Shown in pieces: positions 38,215 to 46,515 of a stretch of DNA of 64,000 nt; the stretch's first letter is position 1; each line of letters begins with the position of its first letter. Origin of the DNA: Extensimonas perlucida (GTDB lineage: Bacteria > Pseudomonadota > Gammaproteobacteria > Burkholderiales > Burkholderiaceae_C). The position numbers and the translations under genes are program-made. The stretch covers positions 1 to 64,000 of the forward strand of contig NZ_VMYE01000007.1 of assembly GCF_007655255.1 (NCBI RefSeq), written 5' to 3'. The notes below the pieces were generated by a model. That model saw nothing but the letters and a program-made list of their open reading frames with translations. It ran no database searches and was not told where the DNA came from.

Positions 38215-39060
38215 ATGAAGCTGATCCGTTACGGTGCGCCCGGCGCAGAGCGCCCGGGCCTGGTCGATGCGCAGGGCGTGCTGCGTGACTTGTCCATGCT
38301 GCTGCCTGACCTCGGGCCGGCGCAGCTCAGCCCGCGCACGCTCGCCGCGCTGGCCGCGCTCGACGCAAGCCGTCTGCCGCCCGTGGAGGGCGAGCCGCGC
38401 CTGGGCTGCCCCGTGGGCGGGGTGGGCAAGATCGTCTGCGTGGGCCTGAACTACGCCGACCACGCCAGGGAGGCCGGCATGCCCATTCCGGCCGAGCCCG
38501 TGCTGTTCATGAAGGCCATCACCGCACTGAGCGGCCCGAACGACCCGGTGCGCATCCCGCCCGGCGCGCAAAAGACCGACTGGGAGGTGGAGCTGGGCGT
38601 GGTCATAGGCACGCGCGCGAACCACGTGCGCAAAGACACCGCGCTGCAGCACGTGGCCGGCTACGTGCTTGCCAACGACGTGTCCGAGCGCGCCTACCAG
38701 AGCGAGCGCGGCGGCCAGTGGGACAAGGGCAAGAGCTACGACAGCTTCGCCCCCATAGGCCCGTGGCTCGTGACCAGCGACGAGCTGCCCGACCCGCACG
38801 CGGTCGGCCTGTGGCTCGAAGTCAACGGTCAGCGCGTGCAGGACGGTAACACGCGCAACTTCATCTTCGACCTGCCCACGGTGCTGGCCTACATCACGCA
38901 GTTCATGTCGCTCGAACCCGGCGACATCGTGCTCACGGGCACGCCGCACGGCGTAGGCCTGGGGCAAAAGCCCACGCCGTGGTTCCTCAAGCCCGGCGAC
39001 GTGATGCGCCTGGGCGCCGACGGGCTGGGCGAGCAGACGCAGATCTGCATCGCCGATTGA
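38215..39060 (+). CDS. Fumarylacetoacetate hydrolase family protein
   Basis: A 281-residue enzyme of the FAH superfamily, which includes 2-hydroxyhepta-diene-dioate isomerases, acylpyruvases and ureidoglycolate lyase-like proteins of aromatic or sugar-acid breakdown. Metal-binding signatures are visible: VCVGLNYADHARE, DWEVELGVVIG, NDVSERAYQ and LTGTPHGVG. GGAGGAG precedes the ATG. It has no pathway neighbours here, so the substrate is unknown. Confidence 0.88.
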   Translation: MKLIRYGAPGAERPGLVDAQGVLRDLSMLLPDLGPAQLSPRTLAALAALDASRLPPVEGEPRLGCPVGGVGKIVCVGLNYADHAREAGMPIPAEPVLFMKAITALSGPNDPVRIPPGAQKTDWEVELGVVIGTRANHVRKDTALQHVAGYVLANDVSERAYQSERGGQWDKGKSYDSFAPIGPWLVTSDELPDPHAVGLWLEVNGQRVQDGNTRNFIFDLPTVLAYITQFMSLEPGDIVLTGTPHGVGLGQKPTPWFLKPGDVMRLGADGLGEQTQICIAD

Positions 39061-39096
39061 CGCTGCCTGCTTGCATGCCCGCGCAGTGCGCGGTTT

Positions 39097-39807
39097 TCAG
39101 AACTCGAACGCCACGGGCTCGGGAAAGCCGAGCAGGCGCGGCGCGTTGCAGTCCCAGGGCTGGCTGGCTTCGAAGCGGTTTTCGACCTGGCGCACGAGCG
39201 TGAAGCGCATGATGGGCTCGTCGCCCACGATCGCACCCAGGCGCCCGCCGGGGCGCAGCTGGTCGAGCAGCCGCGCCGGGATTTCGCCCACCGAACCGCT
39301 CAGCACGATGATGTCGAACGGGCCTTCGGGCAGGGCGTCGTGCGCACCGTCGGCCACGCGCACGTGGGCGTTGGCGATGCCGGCGCGCTGCAGGTTGCGG
39401 CGCGCGAACTCGGCGAGCTCGGGCACGATTTCGAGCGACACCACCTGCTGCGTGCAGCTGGCCAGCAGCGCCGCCATGTAGCCCGAGCCTGCGCCGACCT
39501 CGAGCACGCGGTCACCGGGCTGGGGGCGCAGGTCTTGCAGCATGCGCGCCTCCACGCGCGGCGGCAGCATGCAGCGGCCCAGGCGCAGGGCCTGCTCGGG
39601 CTCGCCGAACAGCGGGATTTCGGTGTCCATGAACGCCATGGCGCGGTACGCCGGCGGCACGAAGTCTTCACGGCGCACCTGCTCGAGCAGCGCGAGCACC
39701 TGCTCGTCGAGCACGTTCCAGGGGCGGATTTGCTGCTCGATCATGTTGAAGCGGGCGCGGACGATGGGGTCATTCGCGTCGACGGTGGTGTTCAGGGGCA
39801 GGGTCAT
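39097..39807 (-). CDS. Protein-L-isoaspartate O-methyltransferase-like protein
   Basis: A 236-residue SAM-dependent methyltransferase similar to Pcm. It shows MIEQQIRPWNVLDEQVL, VRREDFVPPAYR and the SAM loop VLEVGAGSGYMAALLA. The conserved T(I/V)SQP motif of true isoaspartyl methyltransferases is not seen; LGRCMLPPRVEARM stands in its place. So it may be a divergent paralogue with another substrate. The ATG at 39807 fits the usual start. Confidence 0.75.
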   Translation of the reverse strand: MTLPLNTTVDANDPIVRARFNMIEQQIRPWNVLDEQVLALLEQVRREDFVPPAYRAMAFMDTEIPLFGEPEQALRLGRCMLPPRVEARMLQDLRPQPGDRVLEVGAGSGYMAALLASCTQQVVSLEIVPELAEFARRNLQRAGIANAHVRVADGAHDALPEGPFDIIVLSGSVGEIPARLLDQLRPGGRLGAIVGDEPIMRFTLVRQVENRFEASQPWDCNAPRLLGFPEPVAFEF

Positions 39808-39961
39808 GGGTGGATACCAGGGTGGATTCCGAAGAAGGGGTGGCGGTTTGCGCGCATGCAGCCGCATGCCATGCCGTGATTCTAAAAGCGGCGCATGCGA
39901 TGCTCGAAGAAGGGCCTGCACCAAGGTGGGTGGTGATAATCGAGCGCTGGTGGTGCTCCCC

Positions 39962-40000
39962 AGGAGCCTGTCGGACTTTGGGCGTCGAAAGCGAGAATGT
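39962..40000. repeat. Fragment of the 165-bp palindromic element, copy B
   Basis: The first 39 bases (AGGAGCCTGTCGGACTTTGG and onward to GAGAATGT) match the end of the complete copies and then stop abruptly. It stands in the 358-bp gene-free stretch between the methyltransferase and msrA, which otherwise shows only an 8-bp inverted repeat (CCGGCCCT at 40010, AGGGCCGG at 40080). Confidence 0.85.
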
Positions 40001-40165
40001 CCTATAGATCCGGCCCTGTGAAGTCATAAGTTTTTCAGCGTTTTCTCAAGGGGAAATCGTAGGATTCCTTCAAACTTCAGAGGGCCGGAGCAATAGATAA
40101 AGCCAAAGCCGCCGTAGCCATGGGATTTTCCTTGGGCGCCAAGGGTGGCCTGGAGGGTTTGATTC

Positions 40166-40705
40166 ATGACGACGACAGAAACGATCACATTGGCTGGAGG
40201 TTGCTTTTGGTGCACCGAGGCCGTTTTTCAGCGTGTACGTGGCGTAGTCGCCGTGCAAAGCGGCTATTGCAACGGCCACGTGCCGCAGCCGAGCTACGAG
40301 CAGGTCTGCACGGGTACGACGGGGCATGCCGAGGCCGTGCGTGTCACGTTCGATGCGGCGCAGATCGACGTGCGTGACATTTTGCAAATCTTTTTCGCCA
40401 CCCATGACCCCACCACGCCCAACCGCCAGGGCAACGACGTGGGGCCGCAGTACCGCAGCGGCATCTATTACGAACGCCCCGAGCACGGCGAGGCCGCGCG
40501 CGCCCTGGTCCGTGAACTCGAGGCGCAGCGCGTGTTCGCTGCGCCCATCGTCACCGAGGTTGAGCCTATGACTGTTTTCTGGCCCGCCGAGGATTACCAT
40601 CGCGACTATTTCGCGCGCCATCCGCAGCAGGGTTATTGCGCCTTCGTCATCGCGCCCAAGCTGGAAAAGTTCCGCAAAACCTTTGCGCGCTACCTGAAAC
40701 CTTGA
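40166..40705 (+). CDS. msrA: Peptide methionine sulfoxide reductase MsrA
   Basis: A 179-residue repair enzyme reducing methionine-S-sulfoxide. The catalytic cysteine is in GGCFWCTEAVFQ; GTTGHAEAV, FFATHDPTTPNRQGND and GPQYRSGIYY are further family motifs. The ATG at 40166 gives normal length. Confidence 0.93.
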   Translation: MTTTETITLAGGCFWCTEAVFQRVRGVVAVQSGYCNGHVPQPSYEQVCTGTTGHAEAVRVTFDAAQIDVRDILQIFFATHDPTTPNRQGNDVGPQYRSGIYYERPEHGEAARALVRELEAQRVFAAPIVTEVEPMTVFWPAEDYHRDYFARHPQQGYCAFVIAPKLEKFRKTFARYLKP

Positions 40706-40774
40706 GACCAAGGGCTGGCCCAGCGCTCAGACGCCGCCATGCGGTGGCGCCCCAGCCAAAAAGAGGAGACAAAC

Positions 40775-41572
40775 ATGCATGAAGTGATGGAGCAAACCGT
40801 GGACACCATACGCTGGAGCGTCGCGCAGGGCATAGGGCGCATCGTGTTCGACCGCAGCGACGGCCCGCACACGCTCGCGCTCGCGTCCACGGCAGCGCTC
40901 GCGCGGGCGGTGGACGAGGTGGCCGCGGCGCACCCGCGCGTGGTCTTGCTCAGCGGCAGCGGCGGCCTGTTCAGCGCCGGCGGCAACATCGCCGAGATGC
41001 GCGCGCATGTCGAGACCTTGGAGTCGTATCTGCGCGCGCTCGTGGACATCGCGCACCCGGCGCTCATGCGCCTGTCGCAGCTGCCTGCGCCCGTGGTCAC
41101 GGCGATCAACGGCCCGGTCGGCGGCGGCGGCGTGGGCTGGGCGCTGTGCGGCGATTTTGCGCTGGCCGCGGCGTCGATGAAGCTGCGCACGGGCTATGTA
41201 GCGCTGGGCCTGTCGCCGGACATGGGGGCTTCGTATTTCGTCACGCGCCGCGTGGGTTCGATGCGCGCACGCCAGCTGTTCATGCTCAGCGATGCGATGG
41301 ATGCGCGCCAATGCCTCGCCATGGGGCTGGTCGATGAGGTCGTGCCCGACGCCGAGCTGGCGCAGCGCGCCGAGGCCCTGTGCGCGCACCTTGCGCTTGC
41401 GCCCAGGGGGTCGCTGGCCAAGATCAAGCACCTGTGCGAAGGCGCCACGCAGCGCGGCCTGCAGGCGCAGATGGCGCTCGAGCAGGCGCTGCTGCAGGAG
41501 TGCACGCGCAGCCAGGATGCGCGCGAGGGCCTGCACGCCTTTCTCGAAAAGCGCGCGCCGCGCTTTCATTGA
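40775..41572 (+). CDS. Enoyl-CoA hydratase/isomerase family protein
   Basis: A 265-residue crotonase-fold protein. The oxyanion-hole segments are FSAGGNIAEM and INGPVGGGGVGWAL followed by CGDFALA. The catalytic glutamates of typical hydratases are not obvious (LRTGYVALGLSPDMGASYF), so isomerase or another crotonase activity is possible. AGAGGAG precedes the ATG at 40775. Confidence 0.85.
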   Translation: MHEVMEQTVDTIRWSVAQGIGRIVFDRSDGPHTLALASTAALARAVDEVAAAHPRVVLLSGSGGLFSAGGNIAEMRAHVETLESYLRALVDIAHPALMRLSQLPAPVVTAINGPVGGGGVGWALCGDFALAAASMKLRTGYVALGLSPDMGASYFVTRRVGSMRARQLFMLSDAMDARQCLAMGLVDEVVPDAELAQRAEALCAHLALAPRGSLAKIKHLCEGATQRGLQAQMALEQALLQECTRSQDAREGLHAFLEKRAPRFH

Positions 41573-41587
41573 CGCGAAATACGTAGC

Positions 41588-42085
41588 TTGGGCGAAGCCG
41601 TGGCCTTGATGCACCCAACTCAGCAGCCGAGGGCCGCGCAGCGCGGGGCGGGGCGCGTGCGCCATGCTGCGCTCGCATGGCTGCTGTTGGCCCTGGTGCT
41701 CGTGTCCACCGTGGGCCAGCTGCACAGGGTGCTGCACTTCGCGCCGCACGCCGGGCCAGCGGACCTGGTGGCAGCGCAGCACGCGCACGCGCCCGATGCG
41801 CGCGGCGCTGGCGCAGCGCTTGGGGCTGAGGCGGCGACTGCGATCTCGCCTGGCGCAGCCGTCGCCGAAGAAGACTTTTCTCAAGCACTGCGGCGCCTGC
41901 TGCCGCAGCACACGACGGCCGACTGCCAGCTGCTCGACCAGCTCGCGCTCGGGCAGGCGCTGCACGCAGCTGCGCTCGTCCTGCCAGCGGCGCTGCCGCC
42001 GGGCGCTCCCGCGCTGCCCTGCCGCGTCGCGCCTGTGGCGCGCCATGCCGCAGCGTTCCACGCGCGCGGCCCGCCGGCGCGCTGA
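41588..42085 (+). CDS. Small membrane-anchored protein before the TonB receptor
   Basis: A 165-residue protein with one hydrophobic segment (ALAWLLLALVLVSTVGQ), His-rich stretches (LHRVLHFAPHAG, QHAHAPDA) and a DCQLLDQLALGQAL motif. Similar His/Cys-containing small proteins are often found beside zinc-type TonB receptors, and the receptor follows here after a 165-bp element. A metal-related role is plausible but not shown. An ATG at 41612 may be the real start. Confidence 0.55.
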   Translation: MGEAVALMHPTQQPRAAQRGAGRVRHAALAWLLLALVLVSTVGQLHRVLHFAPHAGPADLVAAQHAHAPDARGAGAALGAEAATAISPGAAVAEEDFSQALRRLLPQHTTADCQLLDQLALGQALHAAALVLPAALPPGAPALPCRVAPVARHAAAFHARGPPAR

Positions 42086-42115
42086 ATACTCCATTTGCTC
42101 CATTTGTAATAGCTT

Positions 42116-42140
42116 CTAGCGCTTGGTACATAAGCGCTAG
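42116..42140. repeat. Short REP-like hairpin abutting the 165-bp element
   Basis: CTAGCGCTT (42116-42124) and AAGCGCTAG (42132-42140) form a perfect 9-bp stem with a 7-nt loop. The last two bases are shared with the start of the 165-bp element, which suggests the element inserted at or next to the hairpin. Confidence 0.6.
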
Positions 42141-42303
42141 GAGCCTGTCGGACTTTGGGCGTCGATAGCGAGAATGTGCCCCGGCGAGGCCAGTTTTTGC
42201 CGGATTCGCCGCCCCATAGCGGGACTATGGGGCAAGAAGCCGGTGAAAAGTGGGCCGCTGCGGCGCATTCGCAGCCGACGATTCCAAAGTCCGACAGGCT
42301 CCT
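42139..42303. repeat. 165-bp palindromic element, copy C (intergenic)
   Basis: AGGAGCCTGTCGGACTTTGG (42139-42158) and CCAAAGTCCGACAGGCTCCT (42284-42303) are perfect 20-bp terminal inverted repeats. The centre is GCCCCATAG..CTATGGGGC. The intergenic copy shows the element without coding pressure. It occupies half of the 328-bp gap before the TonB receptor gene. Confidence 0.93.
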
Positions 42304-42413
42304 AGAGGCATATTTCATTCATATTTTCGGAACGCTGTCTGCGCGGGCCATGGCCTGCGTGGTCTGGCGGCTGCGTGCCGCCTCGGCGTTCCTCGTTCTC
42401 AAAGTTTGCTTTC

Positions 42414-44567
42414 ATGAAGTCTTCTCAAAAAACCTCTGTCGCTTTGGCGCGGCGTCCTGTGGCTCTGGCGGCAGGGCTGCTGCTGACGAGCCTCGGTCTG
42501 GCCCACGCGCAAAGCGTTCCGTCCGACGCAGCGCCTACTTCCCTGCCAGCGGCTGCGCCTGCGACTCCCCCGGCGACCAGCTCTACGGCCACACCTGCCG
42601 CGGCCCCCGCCACCGAGGCGCCCACGCTCGCCACCGTCACCGTGTCGGCCAGCGGCCTGCAGCTGGGCAGCAGCGAGCTGGCCACGCCCGTGACCGTGCT
42701 CGAAGGCGACGAGCTCGTGCAGCGGCGCGCCGCGACGCTGGGCGACACGCTGGACGGCATGCCGGGCATCAGCGCGAGCCACTTCGGCGCGGGCGCGAGC
42801 CGCCCCATCATCCGCGGCATGGACGGCCCGCGCGTGAAAATCTTGAGCGACGGCTCCGAGCTGCATGACGCCTCCACCGTGAGCCCCGACCACGCGGTCG
42901 CATCCACCCCTTTGCTCGCGCGCCAGATCGAGGTACTGCGCGGCCCTTCGGCGCTGCTCTACGGCGGCGGCGCCGTGGGCGGCGTGGTCAACGTGCTCGA
43001 CGACAAGGTGCCCACGGCCATCCCCGAGAAAGGCTACACGGGCAGCGCCGAGCTGCGCGCGGGCAGCAACGCGCGCGAAAAAGCCGGCGCATTCGCGCTC
43101 ACCGGTGGCGCGGGGCAGCTCGCGCTGCATGTCGAAGGCGCGGCCAACGACGCCCAAAGCTACCGCGCCGGCAGCGGCTGGCCGCAAGGTGCGCGCGTGC
43201 CCGGCAGCTACCAGCGCGGCGACACGGGCAGCGTGGGACTGTCGTGGATCGACACCGACGGCTACCTCGGCGCGGCCTACACGCGCCAGACCGCGAAATA
43301 CGGCCTGCCGGGCGACGACGCGGCGCATGCGGACTGCGGCGCCGAGGGCAACCGCCTGGTCTGCCCCGCCGACGCAGAGCCGGCAGAAGCTGCCACCGAC
43401 GCCACCGCGCCCATGGTCGATCTGCTCAGCGAACGCTGGGACCTGCGCGGCGAGCTGCGCAACCCGTTTGCCGGCGTCGCCGCCGTGCGCCTGCGCAGCG
43501 GGCTCACACACTACCGGCACAACGAGATCGAGGACGGCGCCATCGGCACCACGTTCAACAACCGGGCCTACGACAGCCGCATCGAGCTCGAACACCTGCC
43601 GATCGCGGGCTGGCGCGGCCTCGTGGGCCTGCAGCTCGGGCAGCGCGATTTTCGTGCCGACGGTGAGGAGTCGTACATCGAGCCCACGGCCACCCACAAA
43701 ATCGGCCTCTTCGCGCTCGAAGAGTACCGCTGGCGCGACTGGCGCTTCGAAGCCGCGCTGCGCCACGACCGCCAGAGCGTGGAGGCGCAAAGCAGCGGCA
43801 TCGAACGCGAGCACCACGGCACCTCGGCTTCGCTCGGCGCGGTGTGGAAGTTCACGCCCGGCTACGCGCTGGGCGCCTCGCTCACGCGCGCCGTGCGCCT
43901 GCCCACGGCCGAGGAGCTCTACGCCCAGGGCCTGCACTTGGCGACGCGCACCTATGAACGCGGCAACGCCGATCTGCGCGCCGAGACCGCGCAAAACATC
44001 GACCTGAGCCTGCGCAAGATGGCCGGCGACACCACCTTCGAGCTCAGCGCGTTCCGCAACCACATCGCCAACTACATCTACGGCCGCACCGTCGATGAGC
44101 TCGGCGGCTTGCAACTGCTGCAATACAGCCAGCAAGACGCGACCTTCACCGGCTTTGAAGGCCAGGTGCGCCAGCGCCTCACGCGCCACCTGGGCCTTAC
44201 GCTGCGCGGCGACGCGGTGCGCGCATCCCTCGACGACGGCAGCCGCGTGCCGCGCGTGCCCGCCGCGCGCGCGGGGCTGCGCCTGGACGGCAACTGGGGC
44301 CCTTGGCAGGGCTACACCGAGTGGCTGCAGGTGGCGCGCCAGGATCGCACCGCCGCCTTCGAGACGTCCACGCCGGGCTACGGCATGCTCAACGTGGGCC
44401 TGAGCTACGGCGGCATGTCGAGCGGCGCGTTCGGGCAGCGCTGGCAGCTCTACCTCAAGGCCAACAACCTGAACAACCGCCTGGCCTACGCGAGCACCTC
44501 GTTCATCAAGACCGCCGCGCCACTCATGGGGCGCGACATCACGCTGGGCTTGCGCGTGGAGTTTTGA
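42414..44567 (+). CDS. TonB-dependent receptor, ZnuD-like
   Basis: A 717-residue outer-membrane receptor with signal peptide (to about residue 32), an Ala/Pro/Thr-rich linker, a plug domain and a 22-strand barrel ending in LGLRVEF. Plug motifs DTLDGMPGISASHFG, SRPIIRGMDGPRVKIL and RGPSALLYGGGAVGGVVN resemble ZnuD, the zinc receptor. A Cys pair with Asp/Glu (CGAEGNRLVCP) sits in an outer loop and could bind metal. The assignment to zinc is by resemblance; no Zur box is seen upstream. Confidence 0.8.
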   Translation: MKSSQKTSVALARRPVALAAGLLLTSLGLAHAQSVPSDAAPTSLPAAAPATPPATSSTATPAAAPATEAPTLATVTVSASGLQLGSSELATPVTVLEGDELVQRRAATLGDTLDGMPGISASHFGAGASRPIIRGMDGPRVKILSDGSELHDASTVSPDHAVASTPLLARQIEVLRGPSALLYGGGAVGGVVNVLDDKVPTAIPEKGYTGSAELRAGSNAREKAGAFALTGGAGQLALHVEGAANDAQSYRAGSGWPQGARVPGSYQRGDTGSVGLSWIDTDGYLGAAYTRQTAKYGLPGDDAAHADCGAEGNRLVCPADAEPAEAATDATAPMVDLLSERWDLRGELRNPFAGVAAVRLRSGLTHYRHNEIEDGAIGTTFNNRAYDSRIELEHLPIAGWRGLVGLQLGQRDFRADGEESYIEPTATHKIGLFALEEYRWRDWRFEAALRHDRQSVEAQSSGIEREHHGTSASLGAVWKFTPGYALGASLTRAVRLPTAEELYAQGLHLATRTYERGNADLRAETAQNIDLSLRKMAGDTTFELSAFRNHIANYIYGRTVDELGGLQLLQYSQQDATFTGFEGQVRQRLTRHLGLTLRGDAVRASLDDGSRVPRVPAARAGLRLDGNWGPWQGYTEWLQVARQDRTAAFETSTPGYGMLNVGLSYGGMSSGAFGQRWQLYLKANNLNNRLAYASTSFIKTAAPLMGRDITLGLRVEF

Positions 44568-44632
44568 GGCCGCCACCAGGGCTTGACTTCGGGCCTTCGC
44601 ACCGCCGCGCAAGCCCTCTATACTGGCGCGCC

Positions 44633-45145
44633 ATGAAACACATTTGGTCAACCACAAGGGGACCGCTTGCATTGCTGCTGCTGGCGCTGTGCGCGGCTTG
44701 CGGCAGCCGGCCGATCTATGAAGATGAGGAGTTCAAAAAGGACTCCCCGTACCAGCGCACCTACGCCTCCGGCGAGCAAGAGGCTTGCGACGCGGCGCAG
44801 CGCGCCCTTTTGAGCCAGGGCTACCGCATCGATGAGGCCAAGGACACGAACATCCATGCGCACAAGGAGTTCCAGCCCGAGGAGGAACTCAACGCCGTGC
44901 TCGACTTCCACGTGATCTGCAAGTCATCGAGCAAAGGTGCGACGGTGTTCGTGAACGCCATCGAAACCCGCTACAAGCTCAAGAAAGTCTCGGGCGGCGC
45001 CAGCGTGAGCGTGGCCGGCGGCGGCATCTCGCTGCCCTGGAGCAAGAGCGCCGACTCGCTCGTCAAGGTCTCGAGCACCACGGTGACCGAGAAGAAGTTC
45101 TACAAGCAGTTTTTCGACCTGGTCTGGACCTTCATCGACAAGTGA
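44633..45145 (+). CDS. DUF2242 lipoprotein
   Basis: A 170-residue lipoprotein. The signal peptide ends in LLALCAACGS, giving a lipid-modified cysteine at about residue 23. The mature part has YEDEEFKKDSPYQRTY and ACDAAQRALLSQGYRID, typical of the DUF2242 family, of unknown function. The ATG at 44633 follows a TATACT-like -10 hexamer at 44619. Confidence 0.8.
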   Translation: MKHIWSTTRGPLALLLLALCAACGSRPIYEDEEFKKDSPYQRTYASGEQEACDAAQRALLSQGYRIDEAKDTNIHAHKEFQPEEELNAVLDFHVICKSSSKGATVFVNAIETRYKLKKVSGGASVSVAGGGISLPWSKSADSLVKVSSTTVTEKKFYKQFFDLVWTFIDK

Positions 45146-45221
45146 GCGTCAGCGTTCGCGCCATGCTGCTCTTGGCGGCCCCGCCAGCTGGCGTGGCGCA
45201 GTAGAAACCGGAGGCCGTTCC

Positions 45222-45869
45222 TCAAGGCGCCAGGCGCTCGCGCACCCAGGCGCCAGCCTCCTGTCTGTAGCGCAGCCGGTCGTGCAGGCGGCTCTTGCGG
45301 CCTTGCCAAAATTCCCATTGCTCGGGTTTCAGGCGGTAGCCGCCCCAATGCGGCGGGCGCGGCGGGCGCAGCAGGAACTGCGCGCCGTAGCGCGCGGCAT
45401 TGGCCAGCAGCACATTGCGGCCCGGGATCACCTGGCTTTGCGGACTCGCCCAGGCACCTATGCGCGAGTCCAGCGGGCGGCTGTGGAAGTAGGCATCGCT
45501 TTCTTCCTCGCTGACCTTCTCGACCACGCCCTCGATGCGCACCACGCGCTCGAGCTCGACCCAATGAAACTGCAGCGCCGCGTACGGGTTGCCCGCAAGT
45601 TCACGGCCCTTGCGGCTTTCATAGTTGGTGAACCATACGATGCCGCGCGCGTCGTAGCCCTTGATCAGCACCACGCGCGTGCTCGGGCGCAAATCGCTGC
45701 CCACAGTGGCCACCGTCATGGCGTTGGGCTCGGGCAACTGGGCGTTGAGCGCCTCCTTGATCCATTGGTCGAACTGCAGCAGCGGATCGGCATGCGAGGC
45801 ATCTTCACTAAGCTCTGCGCGCTCGTAGCTTTTGCGCAGATCTGCAAGAGAGGCGGGGGTGTGGGTCAT
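45222..45869 (-). CDS. pdxH: Pyridoxine/pyridoxamine 5'-phosphate oxidase PdxH
   Basis: A 215-residue FMN enzyme making pyridoxal phosphate. Motifs: [45 protein letters not shown] and the C-terminal [13 protein letters not shown] with the end RERLAP. The ATG at 45869 is the usual start; an ATG three codons earlier is possible. Confidence 0.92.
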   Translation of the reverse strand: MTHTPASLADLRKSYERAELSEDASHADPLLQFDQWIKEALNAQLPEPNAMTVATVGSDLRPSTRVVLIKGYDARGIVWFTNYESRKGRELAGNPYAALQFHWVELERVVRIEGVVEKVSEEESDAYFHSRPLDSRIGAWASPQSQVIPGRNVLLANAARYGAQFLLRPPRPPHWGGYRLKPEQWEFWQGRKSRLHDRLRYRQEAGAWVRERLAP

Positions 45870-45934
45870 GCCGGGCATTGTGCCTCGTTCGGGTGGGAGC
45901 AGAAAAATCGGGGTCAGATTCCAATTACGTCCAA

Positions 45935-46486
45935 CTACCCCATCCGATCCACCCGCTGCCCCTGCACCGCGCGCAGTTGTTCGGGCGTGACGCGCTCGGG
46001 GGCGATTTCGGCCAGGGGGACGAGCACGAAGGCGCGCTCGTGCATGCATGGGTGCGGCAGGGTCAGGGTGGGGGTGTGCAGGTGCAGGTCGCCCCACCAG
46101 AGGATGTCCAGGTCCAGCGTGCGCGGGGCGTTGCGGTAGGGGCGTTCGCGGCCGGCGGCGTGCTCCAGGTTTTGTAGGGCTTGCAGCAGCGCTTGTGGGC
46201 TCAACGTGGTGAGAATTTCGGCCACCGCGTTGACGTAGTCCGGCCCGGTGGCAGCGATGGGGGCGCTGCGGTAGAGCGACGAATGGCGCAGCAGGCGCGT
46301 GCCGGGCAGGGCGGCGATGGCTTGCAGGGCCTGGCGCAGCGTGGCGGCGCAGTCGCCGAGGTTGGCACCTAGGGCTATGCCGGCAGACACGGCCTCCACG
46401 ATCTCCGTCGCTGCCGCTGCGGGTGATGGCGCTGCGGCGTCCATGGCGGCGTTATCAGTGTTGTCGGTGGGTGGCGGGCTGGGCAT
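45935..46486 (-). CDS. folK: HPPK (6-hydroxymethyldihydropterin pyrophosphokinase) FolK
   Basis: A 183-residue folate enzyme. It has [13 protein letters not shown], the pterin/ATP motif [14 protein letters not shown] and [16 protein letters not shown]. The first 30 residues are an Ala/Pro-rich extension with no equivalent in most FolK proteins, so the start could be further in (ATG at 46444). It lies 29 bp downstream of pcnB, a common pair in betaproteobacteria. Confidence 0.92.
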   Translation of the reverse strand: MPSPPPTDNTDNAAMDAAAPSPAAAATEIVEAVSAGIALGANLGDCAATLRQALQAIAALPGTRLLRHSSLYRSAPIAATGPDYVNAVAEILTTLSPQALLQALQNLEHAAGRERPYRNAPRTLDLDILWWGDLHLHTPTLTLPHPCMHERAFVLVPLAEIAPERVTPEQLRAVQGQRVDRMG

Positions 46487-46515
46487 GCCGGCGGAAATTG
46501 CTCAGCGGGCATCGA

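Noticed and set aside
44583-44624. TTGACT and TATACT as a sigma-70 promoter of the DUF2242 gene
   Set aside because: The spacer is 30 nt, too long; only the -10-like hexamer was kept as a remark.
42399-44672. 757-aa reading frame opposite the TonB receptor
   Set aside because: It is a GC-rich shadow frame of low-complexity Arg/Ala/His content; the forward frame encodes a clear receptor.
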